The notes beneath the pieces were generated by a model. That model ran no database searches. It saw only the letters and a list, made by a program, of their open reading frames with translations, and was not told the origin of the DNA. DNA of 64,000 nt from Williamsia sp. CHRR-6. GTDB lineage: Bacteria > Actinomycetota > Actinomycetes > Mycobacteriales > Mycobacteriaceae. The position numbers and the translations under genes were made by a program. The DNA lies in assembly GCF_018474015.1 (NCBI RefSeq), contig NZ_JAHCSG010000005.1, forward strand, positions 363,534 to 427,533, given 5' to 3'. Below, piece by piece: positions 1 through 7,512 of this stretch. Each line of letters starts with the position of its first letter. The first letter of the stretch is position 1.

Positions 1-169
1 ACGCGGACCCCTGGATGTCGAGCGGGAGAACCGCGTTGAACGCCGCCCACGAATCGAATCCGGACGGGGGAGCAGGGATCTCGTATCCAAGTGCGGCGCA
101 CCAGAATCGTGCCACCTTCTCGGGTTCGGCGCAGTCAAACGTCACCTGCACAGTTCGCGCTGCTGTCAT
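1..169 (-). CDS. VOC-family (glyoxalase-like) protein, N-terminal part, truncated by window edge
   Basis: Read on the minus strand from an ATG at 169-167; the frame stays open to the window edge. The N-terminus has VQVTFDCAEPEKVARFWCAA followed by LGYEI, the typical first beta-strand and helix of glyoxalase-like domain proteins (VOC superfamily). Only about 56 residues are visible, so metal ligands and substrate cannot be judged. It diverges from the SRPBCC gene starting at 232, with 62 bp between the start codons. Confidence 0.8.
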   Translation of the reverse strand, partial: MTAARTVQVTFDCAEPEKVARFWCAALGYEIPAPPSGFDSWAAFNAVLPLDIQGSA

Positions 170-231
170 CGAACGACGATAGCCCGACTCGCAGCGGCCG
201 CGGCGACGATCGAAGCGATTACGGTGTCGGC

Positions 232-588
232 GTGGAAATCATCGCGACCAGACAGCGAAAGCAACCCGCCCCCGCCTGGGTGGTCTTCGACGACCTGTCC
301 AACCCTAATCGGACGTCCGGCCGCGAGTGGTTACACCTCCTCGACGACGAGATCGCACCGCGGATCCTGCAATTCCACCGACCCGACACGGTCACCTGGT
401 CGTCGATCTGGATCAAGCGCCCCGACGCAAGGAGCGTTTTCGAACTGTCCGACGCCGGCGGCGAGACAGCGCTGCGCTGGTCGCTGCTGGTCATTCCGCC
501 TACACCCGAGGAGCAGTTGTTCCGCAACATGTGCCAGCGGATCGGCGAGCTCATCAACGCCAACCTCCGCTATACCTACGGTCAATGA
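232..588 (+). CDS. SRPBCC-like small protein (118 aa)
   Basis: The chosen start is a GTG at 232, because the open frame further upstream would overlap the divergent VOC gene. The protein begins with an ATRQRKQPAPAWVVFDDL strand-helix pattern and ends with a long helix, RIGELINANLRYTYGQ. That matches small SRPBCC (START/polyketide-cyclase fold) ligand-binding proteins found in actinobacteria. No catalytic residues can be named and the ligand is unknown. No clear Shine-Dalgarno is visible before the GTG. The fold call is by pattern recognition only. Confidence 0.7.
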   Translation: MEIIATRQRKQPAPAWVVFDDLSNPNRTSGREWLHLLDDEIAPRILQFHRPDTVTWSSIWIKRPDARSVFELSDAGGETALRWSLLVIPPTPEEQLFRNMCQRIGELINANLRYTYGQ

Positions 589-674
589 ACCCCGGACGCC
601 ACAGAGGCAGAGAGGATTTCGCTTGGTGAAAGCATCGGGCGGCCAGAACGGGGCAGCGAGTAGCGTCATGCGGC

Positions 675-1238
675 ATGGGAAACCTCACTTTCAGCCTCAA
701 CCTCACCCTCGACGGTTGTGTTGATCATCGGGAAGGTATCGCCGACGAGGAGACCCACGCCCACTTCACCCGCCTGATGAACGACGGGGGAGCGATGCTG
801 TGGGGTCGCATCACCTACGAGATGATGGAGAGCTACTGGCCGGCGGTCGCGCGGGGCGACGTGGAAGCCTCCGACGCCGAGCGCGAGTGGGCGAGAAATC
901 TGAACGTGAAACCGAAATACGTTGTGTCCACGACCCGAAGCACGTTTCCGTGGGCCAACAGCCATCACCTCAGCGGCGACCTGCGCACTGCGGTGCAGGC
1001 GTTGAAGGATGCGACTCCGACCGGTGTCCTGCTGGGTAGCGGGATGCTGGCAACTGAACTCGATCGCCTCGACCTCATCGACGACTACCAGTTCCTGATC
1101 CAACCGCGCATCGTCGGCCACGGCCCAACGCTGTTTCAACGCGGGCTGCCCAGCACTCGCGCACTAGATCTGGTCTCCGCAACCACGTTGAGGAGCGGGA
1201 TCATCGCGGTGCACTATCGACGCGTCCGCGAGCGATGA
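675..1238 (+). CDS. Dihydrofolate reductase-family protein (RibD C-terminal domain)
   Basis: A 187-residue protein with the single RibD C-terminal / DHFR-like domain: an N-terminal FSLNLTLDGCVDH strand, MLWGRITYEMM in the nucleotide-binding region, and a GVLLGSGMLATEL loop typical of NADPH-binding members. The length is normal for stand-alone YwjB/YyaP-like reductases. The substrate is unknown. These proteins are not bona fide folate enzymes and lack the deaminase half of RibD. The 90-base gap from the upstream SRPBCC gene suggests separate transcription or loose coupling. Confidence 0.85.
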   Translation: MGNLTFSLNLTLDGCVDHREGIADEETHAHFTRLMNDGGAMLWGRITYEMMESYWPAVARGDVEASDAEREWARNLNVKPKYVVSTTRSTFPWANSHHLSGDLRTAVQALKDATPTGVLLGSGMLATELDRLDLIDDYQFLIQPRIVGHGPTLFQRGLPSTRALDLVSATTLRSGIIAVHYRRVRER

Positions 1239-1337
1239 TCAATTGGCGATACCCAGCACCGAACCGATGAGTTCCGATTTTGCAGCGCTGTACGCCGCCG
1301 CATAGTCCGCGACCAACGAACCCGCCTCGCCCACCAT
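1239..1337 (-). CDS. Possible 32-aa small protein
   Basis: A short minus-strand frame starting at an ATG (1337-1335), with a good GGGGAGG ribosome-binding sequence about five bases upstream. It encodes MVGEAGSLVADYAAAYSAAK followed by SELIGSVLGIAN, an alanine-rich helical peptide. The stop abuts the stop of the reductase gene on the other strand. No family recognised. It may be a real small protein or the end of a decayed gene, in keeping with the degraded DNA that follows. Confidence 0.35.
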   Translation of the reverse strand: MVGEAGSLVADYAAAYSAAKSELIGSVLGIAN

Positions 1338-1436
1338 GCACCTCCCCGACAATCACACCAGCATAGAACCTGTGTTCGAATTGCCTCCCTCAGGGCTCAC
1401 GAGGCAAGGCAGGCAGCAGACCCAAAATGTTCATCG

Positions 1437-2111
1437 TTACGGCCCCCAGCCCAGCATGGATGCGAAGGCTGTGATCTCTTGTTCGATTGCCACGCGGTGC
1501 TGCGGTTCCCGCCACCACCGGCCCCACATTTCGCCAGCCGCGCTGAGAGCGGCTATCAGCGGACCACCAACGACCACGCGATCCTGGCTGTAACGACCAG
1601 CATTGTCGTGCCACAGGTAAGCGCCGACTGCTGGATGGACGAACCCGTCCGAGATTCGCGCCGACCACATACGGCTATGGACGCGCCAACCCGCGGCGGC
1701 ACGCCCGTCACCAAGATCGCCACCGAGACTTGAGTACAGCTCATCGCGTAGCTGGGCCTCCTCACCAGGCAACTCCAAAGACCCCGGGATGGGCGGAATT
1801 CGCCGCCACCGAGACACGATTCGATCGACGTGGTCGGAGACCGAGGGCGGTATCAAAGTTACCGGCTGACCAATGGCAGCCGCGTCCCGTTGGCGCGCGG
1901 CCCTCAGGCGTTCACAAGCAAACGAAAACGAGTCCGCAGCCCCGTCATCCCTGGCCCACTGCGTTGCCTGGAAAACGAAGCTGTCGAACGCCTCTCGCTG
2001 GATCGGCACCTGGCGGCGCAGGGCCTCAACCGCCTCGGGAGACTGCCCCTTCGATAGCAGCGAAACGACCGACGTCTCCACTTCGGCGATATACACCCCG
2101 CTCTGGCTCAC
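1437..2111 (-). CDS. Hypothetical protein (224 aa), function unknown
   Basis: No family recognised. The first half (to about residue 100) is predicted helical and charged; the second half is rich in Trp, Gly and Arg (MWGRWWREPQHR near the C-terminus). There is no signal peptide or membrane segment. The best in-frame start is a GTG at 2111 with a poor ribosome-binding site. A better one (GAAAGGCGGG before an ATG near 2143) sits in a different frame that reads MDLAIVSAGEPERGVY, so the 5' end may be frameshifted. It lies beside a decayed gene and an orphan immunity gene in an accessory patch. Confidence 0.55.
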   Translation of the reverse strand: MSQSGVYIAEVETSVVSLLSKGQSPEAVEALRRQVPIQREAFDSFVFQATQWARDDGAADSFSFACERLRAARQRDAAAIGQPVTLIPPSVSDHVDRIVSRWRRIPPIPGSLELPGEEAQLRDELYSSLGGDLGDGRAAAGWRVHSRMWSARISDGFVHPAVGAYLWHDNAGRYSQDRVVVGGPLIAALSAAGEMWGRWWREPQHRVAIEQEITAFASMLGWGP

Positions 2112-2231
2112 CAGCCGAGACTATGGCCAGATCCATGATCCCGCCTTTCACGTGTCCGTTCCCGATGTCGACATCGGCGACGAAGCGTTGCCGACGCCGT
2201 AAGCGGTCGGAGAAACGGGTCGACGCACGCG

Positions 2232-2632
2232 TCAACGAAATGTGTACTTATAGGCACCGATGAGTTGGTCCGCCTCGGGGCTCAGGAAGAACGCCCAGTG
2301 ACCATCATCGAACTCGAAGCTTCCGGTCAGGACGTCGTCAGCGCAACCGCACGTTCACCAGCCACTTTCGACCACTACCTGACATAATGCATCTTATCGG
2401 CGATTGCCGTGACAGCGTCAAGCTAACTGGTCAGGACGAGATGCTCCTGCGTCTGCTGGCCGCGCCAGCGCACTTCGGCGAGGCCGACGTCGTGACGCAA
2501 CTTTCGCCGATGCGCTGGCCCAGCGGGCTGCCCGCACCAACTGATCACCCCGATAAGGCGCTCCACCAGCGGACCGCGGTCGTCGAACCGGACGACGGTT
2601 ACCCACCAGATGGCCTCGGCCATCCAACTCAT
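2232..2632 (-). pseudogene. Decayed gene with two TAG stops and a frameshift
   Basis: On the minus strand a frame beginning MSWMAEAIWWVTVVRFDDRG (ATG at 2632, GGCGAGGC upstream) runs to a TAG. It continues in the same frame as LDAVTAIADKMHYVR to a second TAG, then WSKVAGERAVALTTS to a TGA. The sequence then looks coding again in another frame, VLTGSFEFDDGHWAFFLSPE and on to IGAYKYTFR, ending at 2232. The pieces read as one roughly 130-residue protein broken by two nonsense codons and one frameshift. No family recognised. The piecewise reading is inference; the stops are seen directly. Confidence 0.5.
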
Positions 2633-2747
2633 GCCTCGCCAACATAACGTCGTCATGCGCACTCAAAACGTCACTGTGACGTTTCGAGCTAGGCGCTGAG
2701 GGGCAACCCATGGTTCTGCAAGCGTCGCCTTCTAGCAACGCCACGCC

Positions 2748-3218
2748 TCAAAAGCCCATTCGACTCAGAATATTTGCATTGCCCGCCGGCCTGTATGGCG
2801 GAAGCGCCCTATATTCCTCTTCACTACATTCACATTCTTGCCCCATCAGGTTGACCTTGTATCTACCACCTGACGAGCCATACACAAAAAAGACCTCCCG
2901 ATACACTTTCTTTTCTTCAATATCAGCGCTGCCGACAATCCGCCAATCTCCTTCAAGTCTTCTATCAAAAAGTGAATAGCTGTCGAGCACGTCATAGAAA
3001 GAAACACCGGAATTTGCCCAGTTCTCCCAAAGAACGGGCTCGTCCAGGGGGGAGGGATAGAACTCCGCGGAGTGACCTACGCTTACCTTTGATATCACTC
3101 GTCCACAACCGAACTTACCGGACGGCAAAAGAAAGCAGAAGAAGTCTCCGGGCTTTATGAAACGCAGCATAGTCCGCTTTTTCTTCTCCCAGCTATAACG
3201 TTTTGCACCGTCGCTCAT
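2748..3218 (-). CDS. Imm26-family immunity protein (orphan)
   Basis: A 156-residue protein. RFIKPGDFFCFLLPSGKFGC followed by GRVI matches the N-terminal signature of Imm26-type immunity proteins of polymorphic toxin systems (a G-D-x-F-x-x-L-P-x-G-x-x-x-x-G-R-V pattern). The start chosen is MSDGAKRYSWEKKKR at 3218, with GAGG six bases upstream. The frame is open to 3332 (194 aa), but that extension is not family-like. The gene is visibly richer in A+T and in AAA/AAG/TTT codons than its neighbours, which suggests horizontal acquisition. No cognate toxin gene is present nearby. It probably protects against a toxin delivered by neighbouring cells. Confidence 0.7.
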   Translation of the reverse strand: MSDGAKRYSWEKKKRTMLRFIKPGDFFCFLLPSGKFGCGRVISKVSVGHSAEFYPSPLDEPVLWENWANSGVSFYDVLDSYSLFDRRLEGDWRIVGSADIEEKKVYREVFFVYGSSGGRYKVNLMGQECECSEEEYRALPPYRPAGNANILSRMGF

Positions 3219-3382
3219 CCTCTGCCTCACGATACGGTTAACTCGGCTGATCAGATTATCGAGCACTTTATCACAACAATGCATATGCCTCGCAGCCAAC
3301 ACGCAATTTTGGCTGTAGACGCATCGATTCACTCATCCGTGTGCGACGCTCGCAGGAGGCACGTCGACCTACGGGAGGCACC

Positions 3383-4159
3383 ATGACGCGACAACCCATC
3401 CAGATTGCGATCGTCGTCTATCCGGGGATGACGGTCCTCGACATCGCCGGACCCTATGAGGTCCTGCGCTTCATCCCGAGATCAGAGGTGCGTTTCGTCT
3501 GGACCGAGCCTGGGCCGGTCGTCGCCGACAGCGGCGTGTTGATCATGGCGGCCACCCATTCGTTCGACGAGACACCCACGCCGGACATCGTTCTGATCGG
3601 CGGGTCCGGCACCGCTAGCGCCAGCATCACCAAGAACACCGAGCTGATCGATTGGCTGACACGGGTCCACCAGCAGGCCACCTGGACCGCCGGCGTTTGT
3701 ACCGGATCAATCGTCCTCGCGCACGCGGGTCTGCTGGCCGGTCAGTCGGCCACAACGCACTGGTCTCAGCTTGCAGTCCTCGACAGCCTCGGCGTCAGGG
3801 CAGTCGATGATCAGCGAATCGTGCAGGCGGGCAGGGTGGTCACCGGTGCAGGCGTGTCAGCTGGCATCGATCTCGCTCTGTGGCTGGTGGGCAAGGTGGC
3901 GGGCGATCCGGTCGCGCGCGCTGCGCAGCTGCTGATCGAATACGACCCGCAGCCGCCCTACGACAGCGGAAGCCTCGCGAAAGCAGATGCCACCACCCGT
4001 CGTGCTGCCGCCGCGATCGTCAGCCGCGAAGCGGCACAGCTCGCTCTCAAAGAACCGGCCGATCTACTCCGTGAATCGGCGGCCCTGTCGGGCACGGTCT
4101 GGCGCATCGCGATCAGCCGCGCACGCCGTCGATTCTCGGGTCGCCGTCGGATCCCGTAA
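3383..4159 (+). CDS. DJ-1/PfpI family (glutamine amidotransferase-like) protein
   Basis: A 258-residue protein with the class I glutamine amidotransferase-like fold: IAIVVYPGMTVLDIAGPYEV at the N-terminus and the nucleophile elbow TAGVCTGSIVLAHAGLL, with the conserved Cys. ATTHW follows, as in isonitrile hydratase (InhA)-like members. The C-terminal 40 residues are basic and lack an AraC helix-turn-helix, so this is the enzyme-type, not the regulator-type, member. The start at 3383 is supported by GGGAGG five bases upstream; the open frame extends further to 3341. The substrate is uncertain. Confidence 0.85.
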   Translation: MTRQPIQIAIVVYPGMTVLDIAGPYEVLRFIPRSEVRFVWTEPGPVVADSGVLIMAATHSFDETPTPDIVLIGGSGTASASITKNTELIDWLTRVHQQATWTAGVCTGSIVLAHAGLLAGQSATTHWSQLAVLDSLGVRAVDDQRIVQAGRVVTGAGVSAGIDLALWLVGKVAGDPVARAAQLLIEYDPQPPYDSGSLAKADATTRRAAAAIVSREAAQLALKEPADLLRESAALSGTVWRIAISRARRRFSGRRRIP

Positions 4160-4201
4160 ACGACCTCCGTACCGAAGGCCGACGTGCTGCTGATACCTCG
4201 G

Positions 4202-4738
4202 TCAAGTGGTGCGATGCGCTGCACCTGTCACGTCCCACAGATGATGGATCGGGTCGTGCACAAAATAGCGGCCCAACGACTCCACCGTGAACACGCTGCC
4301 GTCGCCGCGTCGTCCGGTCCGCGAACGGGCACCCTCAGGTACCGCCTCGAATGCAGCAGCCGCGCCGCGTCCTTCGCTGATGAGTTGTTGCAGAACGACT
4401 TCCGGATCCTGATCGTTGTAACGCTCGGCAACGGCGGTCGCGTCCTGATCCCAGTTCTCGAACAACGGGTCGACCTCCACCGACATCAAGGCCAGCCGCC
4501 GAGCAAAGATGTGGAAGACATCGCGCACATGCGCCGCGTATTCCAGCGGCGACCACGTCGAATCGTTGGGCCGCACACGTGGATCCGATACCGACAGGGC
4601 TGACTCCCACCCGGAGACATTCGTCATCACCAGATCAGGGATATCTCTGAAATCGATCGCCGACGCATCGAATCCGCAGTCATCACAACCTTTTTCCAGG
4701 ACCCAGGTCCAGTTCTTGGTGTCCGGCTCGATCGGCAT
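4202..4738 (-). CDS. DinB-family (DinB_2-like) putative metalloenzyme
   Basis: A 178-residue four-helix-bundle protein. WSPLEYAAHVRDVFHIFARR carries the first conserved histidine and DPIHHLWDVTG near the C-terminus carries the others, the His pattern of DinB/YfiT metal-binding proteins. Some relatives are thiol-dependent S-transferases in mycothiol- or bacillithiol-using bacteria. The function here is not established. It diverges from the alpha/beta hydrolase beginning at 4815. Confidence 0.8.
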   Translation of the reverse strand: MPIEPDTKNWTWVLEKGCDDCGFDASAIDFRDIPDLVMTNVSGWESALSVSDPRVRPNDSTWSPLEYAAHVRDVFHIFARRLALMSVEVDPLFENWDQDATAVAERYNDQDPEVVLQQLISEGRGAAAAFEAVPEGARSRTGRRGDGSVFTVESLGRYFVHDPIHHLWDVTGAAHRTT

Positions 4739-4814
4739 GCGACGAACACTAATGATCGTTGTGCATCATGGACAAGTCCCATCGCGACGCCCGGGCTGAT
4801 GCGATGATCCATCC

Positions 4815-5669
4815 ATGACAGCCACGCCCATCACGGAGTTCCGACACGAGTCATTCATCTTCGACGTCACCGATTCCGGCCCGCTCGACAGCCCCGGATC
4901 CAACGGGATTCCCGTAGTCCTGCTGCACGGATTCCCCCAGAACCGGCAGTCGTGGCGACGCGTCACCGCAATCCTCAACGACTCCGGCATCCGCACATTG
5001 GCACCCGATCAGCGTGGGTACAGTCCCCGCGCCCGACCCCGCGGACGCTGGAACTACACGACACCCACACTGGCAGCCGACGTCGCCGCCCTCATCGACA
5101 CCCTCGGCGGCCCGGTGCATCTGGTGGGACACGACTGGGGCGCATCGATCGGGTGGGCGGCCGCAGCCTCCTATCCGGAACGGATTTCGTCCTACACCGC
5201 AGTGTCGGTACCGCACCCCGGCGCATTCATCTGGGCTGTGCGCCACTCAGATCAGGCCCGACGATCGTGGTACATGCTGGCATTCCAGGTCCCGTTCATC
5301 CCCGAACTCCTCATGCCGCGTGGCACCACCTTCGAAAAGACCATGCATGCAAGCGGACTCGACGCCGAGAGCACCGCGATCGTGCGCGCCGCAGTGATGG
5401 ACACCCCCGCGTTGGGCAAGGCGCTCAACTATTACCGGGCACTCCCCCTGTCCGGGAAGCCGATCGGCCGGGTTTGTGTACCCACCACCCATATCTGGGG
5501 TGAGCACGACACCTACCTCAGCCGCGCCGGAGCCGAGGCAACGGCACGCTTCGTCGCCGGCGACTACCGTTTCGTGGCCATCCCCGACGGCAACCATTGG
5601 CTACCCGAGAACAGTGCCACCGAGGTGGCAGCAGAGATCGTCAACCGCGTAAGGAACGAACAGCGCTGA
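4815..5669 (+). CDS. Alpha/beta hydrolase, epoxide hydrolase/haloalkane dehalogenase-like
   Basis: A 284-residue hydrolase. VVLLHGFPQNRQSWRRV provides the oxyanion-hole HGFPQ motif. GHDWGAS places the nucleophile Asp at about residue 107. The acid lies around WGEHDTYL, and the catalytic His is in PDGNHWLPEN. An aspartate nucleophile in GHDWG is typical of epoxide hydrolases, haloalkane and fluoroacetate dehalogenases, not serine esterases. There is no signal peptide, so it is cytosolic. The substrate cannot be told from the sequence. Confidence 0.87.
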   Translation: MTATPITEFRHESFIFDVTDSGPLDSPGSNGIPVVLLHGFPQNRQSWRRVTAILNDSGIRTLAPDQRGYSPRARPRGRWNYTTPTLAADVAALIDTLGGPVHLVGHDWGASIGWAAAASYPERISSYTAVSVPHPGAFIWAVRHSDQARRSWYMLAFQVPFIPELLMPRGTTFEKTMHASGLDAESTAIVRAAVMDTPALGKALNYYRALPLSGKPIGRVCVPTTHIWGEHDTYLSRAGAEATARFVAGDYRFVAIPDGNHWLPENSATEVAAEIVNRVRNEQR

Positions 5670-5701
5670 ACCACAGCTTGATTCGTCAGTTCTTCCGAAC
5701 A

Positions 5702-6229
5702 TCAGGCAGGCGCTCGAGCCAGCAGATATCCCGCCGGCCCCCTGGCGATGGAGTCGCCGCGGTGCGGCCCGTCCACCTGGAGTCCGGCTGCACGCAGCTC
5801 ATCGACATGACGCGACACGCCCGGAAAATCGGCGATCACTGCGATGCCGCCCGGCCGCAGCACCCTGGCAATCTCACGGCACGCCACCGCCAGACCGCCG
5901 TCGACAGCAATGTTGTGCAGGCAGAACACACTGCCCACAACGTCGACCGAGTCATCCGGGAGCGGCAGAGCCACGGCATCAGCGGTCGTGACCACGATGC
6001 GCTCGGCCACCCCATGACGCCGAGCGTTGAGGCGCAGCGCAGCTGAGCTGTTGCCGGTGAGATCCTTGTCGCTCCACACATCCACTGCGACAACAATTCC
6101 GCTGCTCAGGCGCTTGTGCTGCCGTCACGGCGACGAGTCCGCGGCCTGACCCGATGTCGAGAACCACCTCACCCCCACGAAGCCAGCGAACACGCCAGGC
6201 GCGTCCAGTCCGAACTCCGGCTGCCGCAT
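5702..6229 (-). pseudogene. Class I SAM-dependent methyltransferase, frameshifted
   Basis: The minus-strand homology is split over frames. MRQPEFGLDAPGVFAGFVG begins at 6229. A second frame carries RWLRGGEVVLDIGSGRGLVA (motif I). A third, from about 6100, carries RLSSGIVVAVDVWSDKDLTG, then ADAVALPLPDDSVDVV and VLRPGGIAVIADF to a stop at 5702. Motif I and the motif II-III region are therefore separated by about one extra base near 6105, and a second shift lies near 6180. It follows the VOC gene by 16 bases, as in an operon. Either a pseudogene of a roughly 175-aa methyltransferase or, less likely, two sequencing errors. Confidence 0.75.
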
Positions 6230-6245
6230 CACACCTGTGCTGCCG

Positions 6246-6674
6246 TCAGCTGTTGGGACCGGTGATCTCCAATGCGATGTTGTCCGGGTCGCGGAACTCG
6301 AGAATCGCGATCCCCGCGGCCCCGAGATCCTTCACGGGTTCATGGGCGATACCGAGCTCATCCAGGGTCGCCGCAGCTGCATGCACCTCGGCCAACGATG
6401 ACACCGTGAAACTCACATGATCCAAACCCACACGGTTCTCGCTGAATGCGTCGTCACCCGGCGCCACCGGGCGCAGTCCCAACAGCCCGCCACCGAACGC
6501 GTAGATCACCCCGCCGAAAAGGAATCCCAACTGCTCACGGGTCGCTGCATCGGCGTCCGGCGCAATCTCGTAGGCGACGTCGAACCCGAACACCTCGTCG
6601 TAGAACTTCCGTGACACGGCAATGTCTTTCACGGTGAGTCGCACGTGGTTGTAGTCAGTCACTGGGATCGGCAT
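6246..6674 (-). CDS. VOC-family (glyoxalase/dioxygenase superfamily) protein
   Basis: A 142-residue protein with two beta-alpha-beta-beta-beta units. The first starts YNHVRLTVKDIAVSRKFYDE and the second GLDHVSFTVSSLAEVHAA, each with the His that serves as metal ligand. FRDPDNIALEI supplies the C-terminal Glu. The start MPIPVTDYN at 6674 fits the family better than the further open frame. The substrate is unknown. The frameshifted methyltransferase lies immediately downstream on the same strand. Confidence 0.85.
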   Translation of the reverse strand: MPIPVTDYNHVRLTVKDIAVSRKFYDEVFGFDVAYEIAPDADAATREQLGFLFGGVIYAFGGGLLGLRPVAPGDDAFSENRVGLDHVSFTVSSLAEVHAAAATLDELGIAHEPVKDLGAAGIAILEFRDPDNIALEITGPNS

Positions 6675-7043
6675 GGAGGGCCTTTCGACGGCATCGCATC
6701 TCTGCATGCGCATCTGCGCATGCACCTAGAGGGTACGCCCCCACACTCGTACCATTGCCCGGCCACCGACCGACCGATGCGCTCACCTTGGGCGCTGCGG
6801 ATGCCTCCGGTCCGCGGACAGGGTCCAACCCACCTGAAAAAGCCGTCATTGTGGACTGCCTCGTTCGCCCCCGAGCGCGCGGACATCGGGATCGCACGCG
6901 AAGGACGGCGTCGTGCCCAACCCTGGCATTCCTGATCGATGAAACCTGCGCGCGCCGACGTGGACATTGCCGGACAACCCCGATTTGGTCTGGCCGAAGA
7001 ACCCCGCGAAGTATGTGGCGCGCATTCCGCGATCCCCAGCGTG
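6675..7043. other. Stretch without an intact gene
   Basis: About 370 bases between the VOC gene and the ankyrin-like remnant. A plus-strand phrase around 6955-7035 reads TWTLPDNPDLVWPKNPAKYV, which looks protein-like, but it is flanked by stops in its frame and has no start. All other frames are basic, low-quality shadows. Best read as decayed coding DNA; nothing functional can be supported. Confidence 0.4.
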
Positions 7044-7067
7044 AAAAGCACTCACTGGCAGTAGAAC

Positions 7068-7496
7068 TCGTGCGCCGATACGATCCACCCCGTCGACGGC
7101 CAGCCTGCCGATCTCCACCGGGCGCAGCGAATCCTGGCCCGCTCACACGGTTTTGCCGGGTGGTCGGCGTTACGGGAGCACCTGGCGCTGCGGGAGCACG
7201 ACACCCGCCCCATGGAAACGGCCGACGCTGCCGACTCCCCCGCCGAACGCCTTCCGGTCGCGAGCGCTTGCGTGCTGCTGCAGGCCGGTGCCGATCCCAA
7301 CGTCGGGTTCCTGTGGAAGGGACTGCCATCGCCGTTCACCGCACTCACGGGTGCCTTCGGCGGCGACATGTGTCGGTGGCTCCTCGAACACGGTGCCGAC
7401 CGCAGCGCCATCGACACCCGTTTCCATGCCACCGCGGCAGGCTGGGCGGCGCACGCCGGACACGCTGAACTGTCCGAGGAATTGTCACCCACCTGA
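7068..7496 (+). pseudogene. Ankyrin-repeat protein remnant (truncated)
   Basis: The frame open from about 7068 reads HRAQRILARSHGFAGWSALR, a phrase typical of actinobacterial ankyrin proteins just before their repeats. It then jumps to VASACVLLQAGADPN and CRWLLEHGADRSAIDTR, single ankyrin-like units, and stops at 7496. The family normally has several repeats between these parts, so an internal deletion is likely. LAVELVRRYDPPR, a plausible N-terminal piece, lies just upstream in another frame, implying a frameshift. An ATG at 7212 gives a 94-aa frame, but it would begin after the N-terminal motif. Confidence 0.6.
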
Positions 7497-7512
7497 TTCG
7501 GCCAGGAAGCTG

